From contig NZ_JACHCL010000002.1 of assembly GCF_014200725.1 (NCBI RefSeq), positions 186,001-250,000 of the forward strand: a stretch of 64,000 nucleotides of DNA, written 5' to 3'. The notes beneath the pieces were generated by a model. That model had not been told where the DNA came from. It did no database searches and saw only the letters and a program-made list of their open reading frames with translations. This document shows positions 1 through 8,337 of the stretch, piece by piece. Numbering within the stretch: the stretch's first letter is position 1; each line of letters opens with the position of its first letter. The translations under genes and the position numbers were made by a program. Source of the stretch: Janthinobacterium silvisoli (GTDB lineage Bacteria; Pseudomonadota; Gammaproteobacteria; Burkholderiales; Burkholderiaceae_D).

Positions 1-297
1 GCCCCACATTTCACGCTTGTCGACGGCAAAGAATTCGTCCAGGCAAGCGGCCCATGAACCGAGCATGATGGCGCACAGGCCGCCCGCGATCAGCCGCATC
101 GCCAGCCCCCGGGACCGGCTGCTGAGCGCATATAAAAACCACACGCCGGCAATCACGGCCGTGCCCCCTTCGGTAACGATGTCCATCCACTTCCACGCAT
201 GCGATGGCCTGACGGCGCCCGAGGTGGCATACAGCACGAAAAACAGGGACAGCGCGAGCGCGGCGCCGATCAGGCTGTTGCGGTGAAGTTGCTGCAT
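1..297 (-). CDS. Membrane sensor protein, N-terminal part only (cut by window edge)
   Basis: The reverse strand opens with ATG at 297 and stays open to the window edge, giving 99 residues without a stop. The segment has three hydrophobic stretches (about residues 9-28, 46-60 and 69-85), with charged loops such as RPSHAWKWMD and CLDEFFAVDKREMWG between or after them. This layout resembles the membrane-embedded N-terminal sensor regions that precede GGDEF or histidine-kinase domains in proteobacteria, but the output domain lies outside the window. Diguanylate cyclase is only a guess; a plain membrane protein is also possible. The next gene (photolyase) lies upstream on the same strand, about 100 bp away. 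Confidence 0.55.
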   Translation of the reverse strand, partial: MQQLHRNSLIGAALALSLFFVLYATSGAVRPSHAWKWMDIVTEGGTAVIAGVWFLYALSSRSRGLAMRLIAGGLCAIMLGSWAACLDEFFAVDKREMWG

Positions 298-394
298 GAC
301 GTTATCCTTAAAACAAAGCTGTCTCAACGATAGCGTTTGCCGATGACGGCACGATGACATGTCCGCCTACGGTGCACAGGATAGCCATCACTCA

Positions 395-1936
395 TCACAA
401 GGCATTCAAATTGCCCAGCATCTTCGCCGCCTGCTGTTTGAAGTCAAGAATCGCCGCATCCTCCATTTTCTCCAGCTGGCGGTAAGCCATACCGATGCGG
501 GGATTGCGTTCCAGCACACGCGCATTGCGATGGAAAAAATCCCAATACAGCGCATTAAATGGACATGCCTTGTCACCGATACGTGCCTTTTTATCGTAAT
601 GGCAGCCTTTGCAATAATCGCTCATGCGGTCGATGTACGCGGCGCTGGAGACATAAGGCTTGGTGGCCAATAATCCGCCATCGCCAAACTGGCTCATGCC
701 CACGGTATTGGGCAGTTCCACCCATTCAAAGGCATCGATATAAATCCCCAGATACCAGTGGTGTACTTCGGCCGGATCCAGGCCGGCCAGCAAAGCAAAA
801 TTACCGATCACCATCAGGCGCTGGATATGATGGGCGTGGGCTTGTTCCAGCGACTGGCTAATCGCCTGTGACAGACAATGCATTTTGGTTTTGCCATCCC
901 AAAACCAGGATGGCAATGCACGCGTATGGCCAAAGAAGTTTTTACTCTCATAGCCTGGCATATGCGCCCAGTACACACCGCGCACATATTCTCGCCAGCC
1001 CAAAATCTGCCGGATAAAGCCTTCTACTGCGGCCAATGGCGCATGGCCCGCATGGTAAGCCGCTTCTGCCCTGCCCACGACTTCGCGCGGATTGAGCATT
1101 TTCACATTCAGCGCAAACGATAACAAAGAGTGAAACAGGCGCCAGGCCTGGCTGCTCATGGCATCCTGGAAGTCGCCGAAATGCGGCAACGCATTGCCAA
1201 TAAAGGCGTCGAGCTGCAGCAAAGCTTCTTCGCGGCTCAAAGCCCATGGCAGACAATCTGCCCTGGACGCACCAAAACTTTTTACACCCGCCGCCACGAT
1301 GGTGTTCCACAACAGAGAATGGTCGTGCAAGATGCGGGGGTCTATGGGTTCGGCCGGCGTGCCGCGCCACGGCTTGCGGTTATCGTGGTCAAAGTTCCAC
1401 TGGTCACCGACCGGCTTCTTTGCATCAGCCATCAAGACCCCGTGTGCAACACGCATCTGGCGGTAGAAAAACTCCATCAGCCATTGCTTGCGTCCGGCGA
1501 AAATATCGGCCGCTTCATTACGGGTGGTATAAAAATGGTCGCTGTCGACCATCAGCCACGATATGCTGGAACGGCGCCCCTGCTGGTACAGCTGCTCATC
1601 AAGGCGCCACTCGTCGGGCGCCTGGTATTCAAACGCGCTGGCGCGATAATGCGTAATCAACGCCTCGATATTGTCCGGTATCGAGCGTACGCTCTCCACA
1701 TCATCGATCGTGATGTAATGCACCCGGTGCCCGGCCGCGTGCAGCTGCCGCGCCATCTCGCGCATGGCGGCAAAGATGGCCAGGATTTTTTGCGCATGAT
1801 GCAGCACATAATCCGTCTCTTGCCGCACTTCCATCAGGATGTAGGTGGTGGCGTCGTCCACTTCGCTGAACCAGCGGTGCTGCAGATTGAGCTGGTCACC
1901 CAGTATCAATCGCAGGGTGTGTTTTGCTTGGGGCAT
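395..1936 (-). CDS. FeS-containing photolyase/cryptochrome-family protein (probable (6-4) photolyase)
   Basis: This 513-residue protein belongs to the deoxyribodipyrimidine photolyase-related group (FeS-BCP), whose best-known member is Agrobacterium PhrB. It starts MPQAKHTLRLILGDQLN, the usual N-terminal antenna-domain opening. Cysteines C354, C442, C445 and C458 have spacing 88-3-13, identical to the four [4Fe-4S] ligands I recall for PhrB (C350, C438, C441, C454). The (6-4) signature HHxxR is present as H369-H370-I-Q-R373, again shifted by four. The family uses light and FAD to repair UV photoproducts in DNA in the cytoplasm. No SOS box or light-regulated operon partner was recognised. A light-sensing cryptochrome role cannot be excluded, but the conserved repair motif favours a DNA repair enzyme. 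Confidence 0.93.
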   Translation of the reverse strand: MPQAKHTLRLILGDQLNLQHRWFSEVDDATTYILMEVRQETDYVLHHAQKILAIFAAMREMARQLHAAGHRVHYITIDDVESVRSIPDNIEALITHYRASAFEYQAPDEWRLDEQLYQQGRRSSISWLMVDSDHFYTTRNEAADIFAGRKQWLMEFFYRQMRVAHGVLMADAKKPVGDQWNFDHDNRKPWRGTPAEPIDPRILHDHSLLWNTIVAAGVKSFGASRADCLPWALSREEALLQLDAFIGNALPHFGDFQDAMSSQAWRLFHSLLSFALNVKMLNPREVVGRAEAAYHAGHAPLAAVEGFIRQILGWREYVRGVYWAHMPGYESKNFFGHTRALPSWFWDGKTKMHCLSQAISQSLEQAHAHHIQRLMVIGNFALLAGLDPAEVHHWYLGIYIDAFEWVELPNTVGMSQFGDGGLLATKPYVSSAAYIDRMSDYCKGCHYDKKARIGDKACPFNALYWDFFHRNARVLERNPRIGMAYRQLEKMEDAAILDFKQQAAKMLGNLNAL

Positions 1937-2099
1937 GATGATGAGGTGCTGTGGCTCAGTAAAACCACACTTTAATTCCGATCCCCGACTTTACCGCGCA
2001 AGTTGGGAATCGTGGCCATTTTTTTATGCTGGCGCTGGTGTTGTTGCTCAGCCAATATACTGCAGCATGCGCTGCTCGATGAGCTATTCTGATCTAGCC

Positions 2100-3368
2100 T
2101 CAACACCGGCGAAATATCAGGCTGGCATTGACGCCACCAAAACCGAAGCCATTCGAGATGGCGTAGTCCGTCGCTATTTTCCGCGCCAAGCCGCTGACGA
2201 TGTCGAGGCCCTTCGCAGCCGGATCGGGCTGTGCCAGGTTCAGGGTGGGCGGCGCCATTTGGTCGCGCAGGGCCAGCACGGTAAAGATCGCTTCCACGCC
2301 GCCAGCCGCGCCCAGCAAATGTCCTGTCGCAGACTTGGTGGCGGAGATGGCGGGGCCGCTCCCCGTGCCGAATACGGCCTTGATGGCGGCGAGCTCACTG
2401 GTGTCGCCAACCGGCGTGGAGGTTGCATGGGCGTTCAGGTGCCCGATCTGCCCGGGGGCGATGTTGGCTTGCCGGATCGCCAGTTCCATGGCGCGCCGTC
2501 CGCCGGCGCCGTCGTCGGGTGGTGACGTCATGTGATACGCGTCGGCGCTGGTGCCATAACCGACCAGTTCCGCGAGTGGCGTGGCGCCACGGCGCAAGGC
2601 GTGCTCCAGTTCTTCGATCACCAGCATGCCGGCCCCCTCCCCCATCACAAAACCGTCCCGTTCAAGATCGAAAGGGCGCGATGCCTGGGTGGGGCGGTCA
2701 TTGAAGCCGGTAGACATGGTTCTGGCTGCGGCGAAAGCGCCGAAACTGACGCGATCGATGCAAGCCTCGGCTCCGCCGCACACGGCAATATCGGCTTCAC
2801 CGGCACGTATCAAGCGGGCGGCATCACCTATCGCCTGAGCGCTGGCGGCGCAAGCGGTGACGGGTGCACCCAGCGGGCCACGAAAGCCATGGCGAATCGA
2901 AATATGGCCAGCCGCCATATTGGCCAGGAAACTGGGCACGGTAAACGGAGACAGCCTTCTTGGCCCCCGGCCATCGGTGGTACGCACCGCATCGACGATG
3001 GCGCCGAAGCCGCCCACGCCGGACCCGACGATGGTGGCCGTCCTTTCGCGCGCATTGTCGGTGTCGGGCTGCCAGCCCGCCTGCTGCAAGGCTTCCTGCG
3101 CGGCCGCCAGGGCAAACAGGCTGAAGCGGTCCATTTTCTTGTGGTCCTTGGCTTCCACCGCGACGGCAGGATCGAAACCCCATGGGGACTCTGGCGTTAA
3201 TCCCGGCACGGCGCCAGCGACCTTGGCGGCAATTGCTTCCGTGAGTTCTTCGGGCAGCAGCGCCAATCCCGAATTGCCATCGAGCAGGCGGCGCCATACG
3301 GCCTCGGTTCCACATCCCAGGGGCGACACCACGCCCATGCCAGTCACGACAATTCGTCTTGTGTTCAA
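2100..3368 (-). CDS. fabF: Beta-ketoacyl-ACP synthase II (FabF-type)
   Basis: This 422-residue condensing enzyme elongates acyl-ACP with malonyl-ACP. The thiolase-fold KAS triad is complete: C173 in TACAASA, H314 in NAHATST and H350 in TGHLLGAAG, with K345 upstream; the glycine-rich C-terminus SNGFGFGGVN is intact. The longest open frame begins at 3425, but a TTG at 3368 directly precedes NTRRIVVTGMG, the normal family N-terminus. It is preceded by GAGGAG six bases upstream, so TTG was chosen. No acpP, fabD, fabG or fabH gene is adjacent, so this looks like a stand-alone paralogue rather than the housekeeping cluster copy. It is transcribed divergently from an AraC-type regulator that may control it. 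Confidence 0.93.
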   Translation of the reverse strand: MNTRRIVVTGMGVVSPLGCGTEAVWRRLLDGNSGLALLPEELTEAIAAKVAGAVPGLTPESPWGFDPAVAVEAKDHKKMDRFSLFALAAAQEALQQAGWQPDTDNARERTATIVGSGVGGFGAIVDAVRTTDGRGPRRLSPFTVPSFLANMAAGHISIRHGFRGPLGAPVTACAASAQAIGDAARLIRAGEADIAVCGGAEACIDRVSFGAFAAARTMSTGFNDRPTQASRPFDLERDGFVMGEGAGMLVIEELEHALRRGATPLAELVGYGTSADAYHMTSPPDDGAGGRRAMELAIRQANIAPGQIGHLNAHATSTPVGDTSELAAIKAVFGTGSGPAISATKSATGHLLGAAGGVEAIFTVLALRDQMAPPTLNLAQPDPAAKGLDIVSGLARKIATDYAISNGFGFGGVNASLIFRRC

Positions 3369-3524
3369 AACATGCTCCTCTTGGACCCGAAAAATGGGCA
3401 GATAGAAATTGGCAAAATACGCCATGCAACGGCCAAGTCACGCCGCAGGCGTCTTGGAAATCAAAGCTTAGTATAGGGAGATACTCGAGAAGGAATTGAC
3501 ACATCGCGCCAATGAATATGCAAA

Positions 3525-4577
3525 ATGCGCCATAATGCAAAGACCATGACGCTATCCCGGCAAAGCACCGTTACTGTTTCATCCCACTTCCTGCACGGGA
3601 TGCTGGACTTTGTTCGCACCCGTCACGGAGAAAAAGTGATGGCGCAGGTACTCGCCAGCGCCGCCATCCCCCAGTCCCTGTTGCTGCAGCCTGATGCCCG
3701 ATTGACGCGCCAGCAATACGTGGCGCTGTACCGGACAGTCGCAGCGACACTCGATGACGAAATGCTGGGGCTGTGGTCACGGCCCATCCGCACTGGCACC
3801 TTGAAATATCTCATGCTCAGCCTGCTGGACTCTCCAACCTTGCTGGTCGCCCTGCATCGTTTTGTGCGCTTCTGGAATCTGCTGCTCGATGATTACCGGC
3901 TACAGATTTCAAGCAAGAATGACCTGGTGCGGCTGGCGCTGGTGGAAAGAGCGCCTGGCACGCCAGTCACGCCGCTGGGGCATGAGTTGATGATGAAGCT
4001 GATACACGGCATCGCATCCTGGCTGCTGGGCAGGGAAATCAGCCTGCAGAGGGTCGAATTCAGCTACGCCAGGCCCAGGCACGTGGGAGACTATGCCTTT
4101 CTGTATCCCGGCGAGGTGGGCTTCAATGCCGGCATGACCAGCATTTTTTTTGCTTACCAGGATTGTGCGGCCTCGTTCAAACGCGAGAAGCACGAGCTAT
4201 GGGCCTTTTTGAAACGCGCACCGGAAGACTGGACCTTCAGTGTTTTGCAGCGCGCTTCCATTGCAGCAAGAACACGCGAATTTCTTGAGGCCCATATTAC
4301 ACGGCCGGTGACGATACACGATCTTGCGCAGGCATTACACACCTCCGTGCGCACGCTGAACCGTCGATTTGCAGAAGAAGGAACGCATTTCCAGGCGGTG
4401 AAAGACGGCCTGCGGCGCGATATGGCAGTCCATAGCCTGAGCAATTCCAACATGAGCGTAGCAGCGCTGGCGTTTGATCTGGGTTTCTTCGACGCCACAG
4501 GTTTCTGCCGCGCATTTAAACAGTGGACTGGCAGCAGCCCCTCGGAGTATCGCAAGGGCAGCCGCCAGGGCGATTGA
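3525..4577 (+). CDS. AraC-family transcriptional regulator (OruR/ArgR-like N-terminal domain)
   Basis: A 350-residue DNA-binding regulator. The first about 215 residues match the arabinose-binding-like domain found in OruR/GbuR-type AraC proteins (SSHFLHGMLDFVRTRHG, then a helical region with RFVRFWNLLLDDY). The last about 100 residues are the twin helix-turn-helix AraC domain (TIHDLAQALHTSVRTLNRRF and AFDLGFFDATGFCRAFKQWTG). A second possible start, ATG at 3546, is seven codons downstream; neither has a clear Shine-Dalgarno sequence. A TTGACA lies at 3496 with a poor -10 match. It is divergent from the fabF-type gene with about 156 bp between them, suggesting local control of that gene. The inducer is unknown. 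Confidence 0.88.
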   Translation: MRHNAKTMTLSRQSTVTVSSHFLHGMLDFVRTRHGEKVMAQVLASAAIPQSLLLQPDARLTRQQYVALYRTVAATLDDEMLGLWSRPIRTGTLKYLMLSLLDSPTLLVALHRFVRFWNLLLDDYRLQISSKNDLVRLALVERAPGTPVTPLGHELMMKLIHGIASWLLGREISLQRVEFSYARPRHVGDYAFLYPGEVGFNAGMTSIFFAYQDCAASFKREKHELWAFLKRAPEDWTFSVLQRASIAARTREFLEAHITRPVTIHDLAQALHTSVRTLNRRFAEEGTHFQAVKDGLRRDMAVHSLSNSNMSVAALAFDLGFFDATGFCRAFKQWTGSSPSEYRKGSRQGD

Positions 4578-4970
4578 TGATGGGAGCAAGCCGCCTATCA
4601 TGCGGCGGTCAAGTCACGCTCACTACTAGCTTGACGTACTGAACCATGGCCAGTTTTGCCCTATTGTGTTGAAGAAGTCGAGCGGTAATAATTTCGGGAG
4701 ATCTCAGACTTCCAAGCAGTCGGTGATCGTTCAATAGCCGCGGTTCTGGCCATTCTGGGCTGGCAGGATTTCTATCTAATCGTCAACGTACCTGCGTTTT
4801 TCAACACAACAGGCCATTAGCTAACGATTCTTCGACTTGACTTTAGCCTGTTTGACAATGCACAGCCAGAAAACCGTGATACCCCTGCATAAGCGACGCC
4901 ATCGATGAATCCCTATCTATGACCATTCTGTCAGTGGTTATCTGGCTCTTACGTATTAAAATAGCAGCCC
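4578..4970. other. Non-coding gap holding a decayed mobile-element-like inverted repeat
   Basis: No convincing gene lies in this 393-base stretch between the AraC regulator and rhtA. Its composition is lower in G+C than the neighbours. The middle part carries a long-range inverted repeat, listed separately, whose arms (GTGTTGAA and its complement) recall the ends of transposase-encoding elements. The last about 100 bases before rhtA would hold that gene's promoter, but no strong -35/-10 pair was identified. Confidence 0.5.
4658..4815. repeat. Imperfect 19-bp inverted repeat, 158 bp end to end (IS or MITE remnant)
   Basis: The left arm at 4658-4676 (GCCCTATTGTGTTGAAGAA) and the right arm at 4797-4815 (reverse complement GGCCTGTTGTGTTGAAAAA) match at 16 of 19 positions. 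About 120 bp lie between them, too short for a transposase. This is the geometry of a miniature inverted-repeat element or the collapsed ends of an insertion sequence. No flanking target-site duplication was recognised by eye. Family assignment is not possible from this alone. Confidence 0.5.
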
Positions 4971-5849
4971 ATGACCTCCACCACCACGACTTCTCCCGTT
5001 CCCGACAGCTTCCTGCTCCCTTCCCTGGCCGTTCTGGGAGGGCAGATTTCTGTCAACCTGGGGGCGGCGATGGCCAAGCATCTGTTTCCGGTAATTGGCG
5101 TGGAAGGCATTACGGCGTATCGGGTGGGATTTTCGGCGCTGATCTTGCTGGCGATCGTGCGGCCGTGGCGCTTCCGGCTTGAGCGCAAGGATGTAGTCAA
5201 TCTGCTGGTCTACGGTAGCGTGCTGGGACTGATGAATTTGCTGATTTACCGGGCGTTTGCGCTGATACCGATTGGCATCGCGGTAGCCATCGAGGTGACG
5301 GGGCCGCTAACGGTGGCCATGCTGTCGTCGCGGCGGCCGCGCGACTTGCTGGCGGTGGCGTGCGCCGTGTTTGGGCTGTATCTGCTGCTGCCGCTGCAAG
5401 GCGGTGCGGGCGGTTTGAACCCTGTGGGCGTGGCCTATGCACTCGGTGCGGCGTTGTGCTGGGCGCTGTATATCGTGTTCGGCAAGCGCGCTTCGAGCTT
5501 GCAAGGAGGCCAGGCCGTAGCCTGGGGCATGACGGTGGCCGCCGTATTGATGGTGCCGCTCGGCGTCAGCTATGCCGGCACGGCCTTGCTGGCGCCATCG
5601 ATTGCCTTGATGGGACTGGCAATCGCCATGCTGTCGAGCGCCCTACCCTATTCACTGGAAATCTTTGCCTTGCGCCGCTTGCCACAAGGCGTGTTCGGCA
5701 TGTTCAGCAGCGCCGCTCCCGCCATCAGCGCGCTGGCCGCCATGCTGGTATTGGGTGAACACCTGAGCCTGATCCAGTGGCTGGCGATAGCCTGCATCGT
5801 GTTTGCGTCGGCCATGGCTGCCTTGGGAGCACAGGGAGCTAAACGATAA
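4971..5849 (+). CDS. rhtA: Threonine/homoserine exporter RhtA (EamA family)
   Basis: A 292-residue inner-membrane transporter with about ten hydrophobic segments in two EamA repeats. It aligns by eye along its length with E. coli RhtA: GGQISVNLGAAMAKHLFPV near the N-terminus, then YRVGFSALILL, a GIAVAIEVTGPLTVA stretch, SSRRPRDLL, and LSSALPYSLEIFALRRLP in the second half. RhtA exports threonine, homoserine and some non-natural amino acids by proton exchange, protecting against excess amino acids. No Shine-Dalgarno sequence is obvious before the ATG at 4971. It is followed on the same strand by a cytochrome c gene 88 bp downstream, probably an unrelated unit. Confidence 0.9.
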   Translation: MTSTTTTSPVPDSFLLPSLAVLGGQISVNLGAAMAKHLFPVIGVEGITAYRVGFSALILLAIVRPWRFRLERKDVVNLLVYGSVLGLMNLLIYRAFALIPIGIAVAIEVTGPLTVAMLSSRRPRDLLAVACAVFGLYLLLPLQGGAGGLNPVGVAYALGAALCWALYIVFGKRASSLQGGQAVAWGMTVAAVLMVPLGVSYAGTALLAPSIALMGLAIAMLSSALPYSLEIFALRRLPQGVFGMFSSAAPAISALAAMLVLGEHLSLIQWLAIACIVFASAMAALGAQGAKR

Positions 5850-5937
5850 GACCTCAATGAGCGCAGGCAGGCTATTGGGCTTGTACCCTGCCCTGTAAAA
5901 TAGCTGCTTGTCACTCAAGCACTATTCTGCCGCAACC

Positions 5938-6372
5938 ATGAAAAGCTTCCTGAATCAGTCCCTCCAGACTCGCCCTTCCCGCCTGCTGCTGTCACTGGCC
6001 ATTGCGCTGCTGACGCCCCACTGCGCCGTCGCTCACGCTGCCCCGGCCGCACCAGTCCCTGCTCTCAAGGGTAATGCCGAAGCGGGCAAGACGGCATTTC
6101 GCAAGTGCGCGTCCTGCCATCAGGTGGGGCCATCGGCACGCGGCGGCTTTGGGCCCAAACTGACGGGCGTGATTGGCCGCAAAGCCGGCTCGACCACCGA
6201 TTACAAATATTCGCCCGCCATGAAGAATGCAAATTTCCTCTGGACCGAGCAAAACCTGGCCAGCTTCCTGAAAGCGCCCAGCGACTTCGTCCCCGGCAAC
6301 AACATGCGATTCTGGGGTATCAGCGACCAGCAGCAGGTGGCCGATCTGTTGGCTTACTTGCGCACACAATAG
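5938..6372 (+). CDS. Exported class I cytochrome c (c550/c2-like)
   Basis: A 144-residue monohaem cytochrome c. The ATG at 5938 gives a classic signal peptide (MKSFLNQ, a hydrophobic core, then AVAHAAPA). The longer frame uses a TTG 30 bases upstream and would only add residues before the signal, so it was rejected. The haem attachment motif CASCH follows in the context AFRKCASCHQVGP. The later MKNANFLWTEQ, FVPGNNMRFWG and VADLLAYLRTQ stretches are typical of mitochondrial/c2-type cytochromes, with the distal Met ligand in the NNM segment. It should act as a periplasmic electron carrier. No oxidase or dehydrogenase partner is adjacent, so its redox partners are unknown. Confidence 0.9.
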   Translation: MKSFLNQSLQTRPSRLLLSLAIALLTPHCAVAHAAPAAPVPALKGNAEAGKTAFRKCASCHQVGPSARGGFGPKLTGVIGRKAGSTTDYKYSPAMKNANFLWTEQNLASFLKAPSDFVPGNNMRFWGISDQQQVADLLAYLRTQ

Positions 6373-6398
6373 TCCCGCTACCAGGCATTAGCGATGCC

Positions 6399-6737
6399 TT
6401 AGCCATCCAGCGCATCGAGCACGCCTTTTCTCTTCTTGTGCGCTGCTTCATAGTCGCGCACCTGCTTTAACTGGGCGGCTGTCAAATCATCGAGCTTCTT
6501 GCGAATTTGCGCCACCGTCAGGTGCTGATAGCCGTCTATGGGCAGATCGCGGTCAGGCGCCTTGCCAGCCTTTTCGGTATTGCGCGCAGCTTGGGTTTCG
6601 CCCTGTTCGGCCCGCTGCTTGTTGACGATGCGGGCCGCGACTTCTTCTTCGCGGCCACGATAACGCCCTTCCTGCTTGAAGCTTTTTTCCAGCTGCTTGA
6701 ATTCGCGCTCGCGTTTTGGATTGGCGCCGGTAGGCAT
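6399..6737 (-). CDS. Small charged protein often auto-named 'plasmid stabilization protein'
   Basis: A 112-residue, highly charged, soluble protein. The ATG at 6737 has GGAGG five bases upstream and was preferred to a TTG six codons earlier. The N-terminal half (MPTGANPKREREFKQLEK, then GREEEVAARIVNKQRAE) is rich in Lys, Arg and Glu. The C-terminal half (DLPIDGYQHLTVAQIRKKL, then LKQVRDYEAAHKKRKGVLD) looks like a small helical domain with a Rho-N/SAP-like rhythm and resembles DUF8129. Databases, as I recall, name such proteins plasmid stabilization protein without experimental support; no toxin partner is present. It sits 33 bp downstream of a DUF378 gene with the same orientation and may be co-transcribed with it. 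Confidence 0.75.
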   Translation of the reverse strand: MPTGANPKREREFKQLEKSFKQEGRYRGREEEVAARIVNKQRAEQGETQAARNTEKAGKAPDRDLPIDGYQHLTVAQIRKKLDDLTAAQLKQVRDYEAAHKKRKGVLDALDG

Positions 6738-6770
6738 GCCTTCCTCCGGTTTCAAGATTGGACAGTCAAA

Positions 6771-7034
6771 TCAGGGCGTGGCTGGCAGCTTTTTCACGCA
6801 CAGATAAATCGAATAGATCGCCGCCAGACCCACCAGCACATACACGCCGCGCGAGGCTGTGCTCATGACGCCCAGGATGCGGGCCACGATGTCGATATCG
6901 AACAAGCCTATCAGCGCCCAGTTCAAGCCGCCTATGATCAACAGCACCATGGCGATCCAGTCCAGTGCATTCATGCGCCGTGCCACCCGCTCTGTGCTGA
7001 CTATGCCATCCGTTCCCGCTTGAATATTCGCCAT
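6771..7034 (-). CDS. DUF378 family small membrane protein
   Basis: An 87-residue protein with two transmembrane segments (LDWIAMVLLIIGGLNWALIG and VYVLVGLAAIYSIYLCV). The first carries the GGLNWALIG signature of the DUF378 family (YuzA-like), and the FDIDIV stretch between them also fits. The ATG at 7034 was chosen because GGAGG lies five bases upstream; the longer frame adds eight residues without an equivalent site. The function is unknown. Family members are often found near stress-response genes, and here the partner is the small charged protein downstream. Confidence 0.85.
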   Translation of the reverse strand: MANIQAGTDGIVSTERVARRMNALDWIAMVLLIIGGLNWALIGLFDIDIVARILGVMSTASRGVYVLVGLAAIYSIYLCVKKLPATP

Positions 7035-7203
7035 CTTGCCCTCCTGAAGATAAACCAAAGAAAGCCTGTCGCCAGGCTCGTCGAGATCACAGTGTAGGCG
7101 CGCTGGTAGCAGGCGCCAGTCAGACGATACCCGGCATCTGCGTAGGAGAACTCTGGAATTGATCAGGTGATTTTATCCGGCAACAGCATGGCAGCGAGCC
7201 CGG

Positions 7204-7740
7204 CTACAGCTGCTTGTACATGATGGTAGTGGCGTCCAGTCCGCTATGGTCGGCTGACAGCGCATAGCCAGGAATCACGCCTGCCACGGCATAACCGAGC
7301 GATATATACAGCGGTTCGGCATTGTCATCCGTGCGCGTATCGAGGGTCAGCAGGCTGCGCGGCAACTGGCGTGCCCGGGCTTCCACTTCCAGCATCAGCA
7401 GCCGCGCAATGCCGCGCCGGCGAAAGGCGGGACCAACCATCAGCTTGCGTACTTCGGCCCGGTGCTGCTGATTGGCCGGGCTATCCCAGTCCAGTTGCAC
7501 CGTGCCCACAATCTGCCCCTCCTGTTCGGCCACCAGCAGCAGGCGCCGGCCACCTTGCACGGCTGGCAACACGTTTTGCGTCCAGAAGACCGTGCTTTCG
7601 GGTGCCGTAAAAGGCAGGATGAAACCGATGCTGGCGCCATCGTGCACACAGTCTTGCAGCAGCCCGGCCAGTTGCGGCAGTTGCCGCTCGATATCGGATA
7701 CGGCGTAGGAGCGGATCAGGATAGAATTGGCGGCGGTCAT
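7204..7740 (-). CDS. GNAT-family N-acetyltransferase
   Basis: A 178-residue acetyltransferase. The acetyl-CoA binding motif A is clear: VRKLMVGPAFRRRGIARLLM, which contains the R/Q-x-x-G-x-G/A pattern as RRRGIA. It is preceded by the beta strand GQIVGTVQLDW and followed by LLTLDTRTDDNAEPLYISLG, the usual GNAT C-terminal strand and helix. The ATG at 7740 lies 7 bp after the stop of the XRE regulator on the same strand, so the two form an operon. The longer frame would overlap the regulator extensively and was rejected. The substrate is unknown; small-molecule or antibiotic acetylation are common roles in this family. Confidence 0.88.
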   Translation of the reverse strand: MTAANSILIRSYAVSDIERQLPQLAGLLQDCVHDGASIGFILPFTAPESTVFWTQNVLPAVQGGRRLLLVAEQEGQIVGTVQLDWDSPANQQHRAEVRKLMVGPAFRRRGIARLLMLEVEARARQLPRSLLTLDTRTDDNAEPLYISLGYAVAGVIPGYALSADHSGLDATTIMYKQL

Positions 7741-7747
7741 GGCAATC

Positions 7748-8320
7748 TCAGACGATGAATAAAAAATAGCGGGCGCCGGTTTCTGGTCCGGCATCGAAGG
7801 CGCTGGGGCCAGATAATTGATAGCGCAGGCAATCGCCAGCATGCAGGAGATGGCTTTTACCCTCCACCGTCACCGTCAACACGCCTTCCTGCAGCAACAA
7901 ATGGTGTTCCATGCCGGGCCGGGGCGAGGCCGCGTAAGCGAGATGCGCGCCAGCGGCCAGGAAACACTCGAGCGCCTCGCCAGCCAGCGCATGCGATGGC
8001 GGCGATACGGAGCGGCGCTGGAAACCGGCTTGCGTATCCTTCCAGACTGGCTGCTCTTCACGCCGCAGCAACGGCGGAAAATCGTCTTCCACCATGCGCA
8101 TCAAGCGCGACATGCTCAGGCCATACACGGCGCACAGCCGGCCCAGCACGCTGGTGGTGGGACTGACTTCCGCATTTTCCAAACGCGACAAGGTGGCGCG
8201 GCTGACCTGGCTTTGCGTGGCCAGCTGGTCCAGCGACCAGCCCTGTTCGACACGCAGCTGCTTGAGGCGCTGGGCCAGCCGCTGTTCGGCACTATCGTCT
8301 TGTTGAGTAATATTTTCCAT
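7748..8320 (-). CDS. XRE-family regulator with C-terminal cupin domain
   Basis: A 190-residue transcription factor. Residues of about 15-70 form a lambda-repressor-type helix-turn-helix (RLKQLRVEQGWSLDQLATQS, then SRATLSRLENAEVSPTTSVL). The C-terminal half is a cupin-like sensor with PGMEHHLLLQEGVLTVTVEG and LHAGDCLRYQL. Such proteins usually repress a small neighbouring operon in response to a bound metabolite; here the downstream partner is a GNAT acetyltransferase. Two ATGs are possible, 8341 and 8320. The second is preferred because a -10-like TATATT ends seven bases before it, which would make the mRNA leaderless; neither start has a Shine-Dalgarno sequence. Confidence 0.87.
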   Translation of the reverse strand: MENITQQDDSAEQRLAQRLKQLRVEQGWSLDQLATQSQVSRATLSRLENAEVSPTTSVLGRLCAVYGLSMSRLMRMVEDDFPPLLRREEQPVWKDTQAGFQRRSVSPPSHALAGEALECFLAAGAHLAYAASPRPGMEHHLLLQEGVLTVTVEGKSHLLHAGDCLRYQLSGPSAFDAGPETGARYFLFIV

Positions 8321-8325
8321 ATTTG

Positions 8326-8337
8326 GGAATATATTCC
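8326..8337. promoter_or_regulatory. Perfect 12-bp palindrome GGAATATATTCC at the XRE promoter, probable operator
   Basis: GGAATATATTCC lies immediately upstream of the XRE-cupin start codon and contains the -10-like TATATT. On the minus strand TTGCTG sits 17 bases before TATATT. Outer CCATAT/ATATGG arms flank the core, offset by one base. Binding by the regulator here would block RNA polymerase, so autorepression is the simple reading. The site is seen directly; its role is inferred. Confidence 0.5.
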
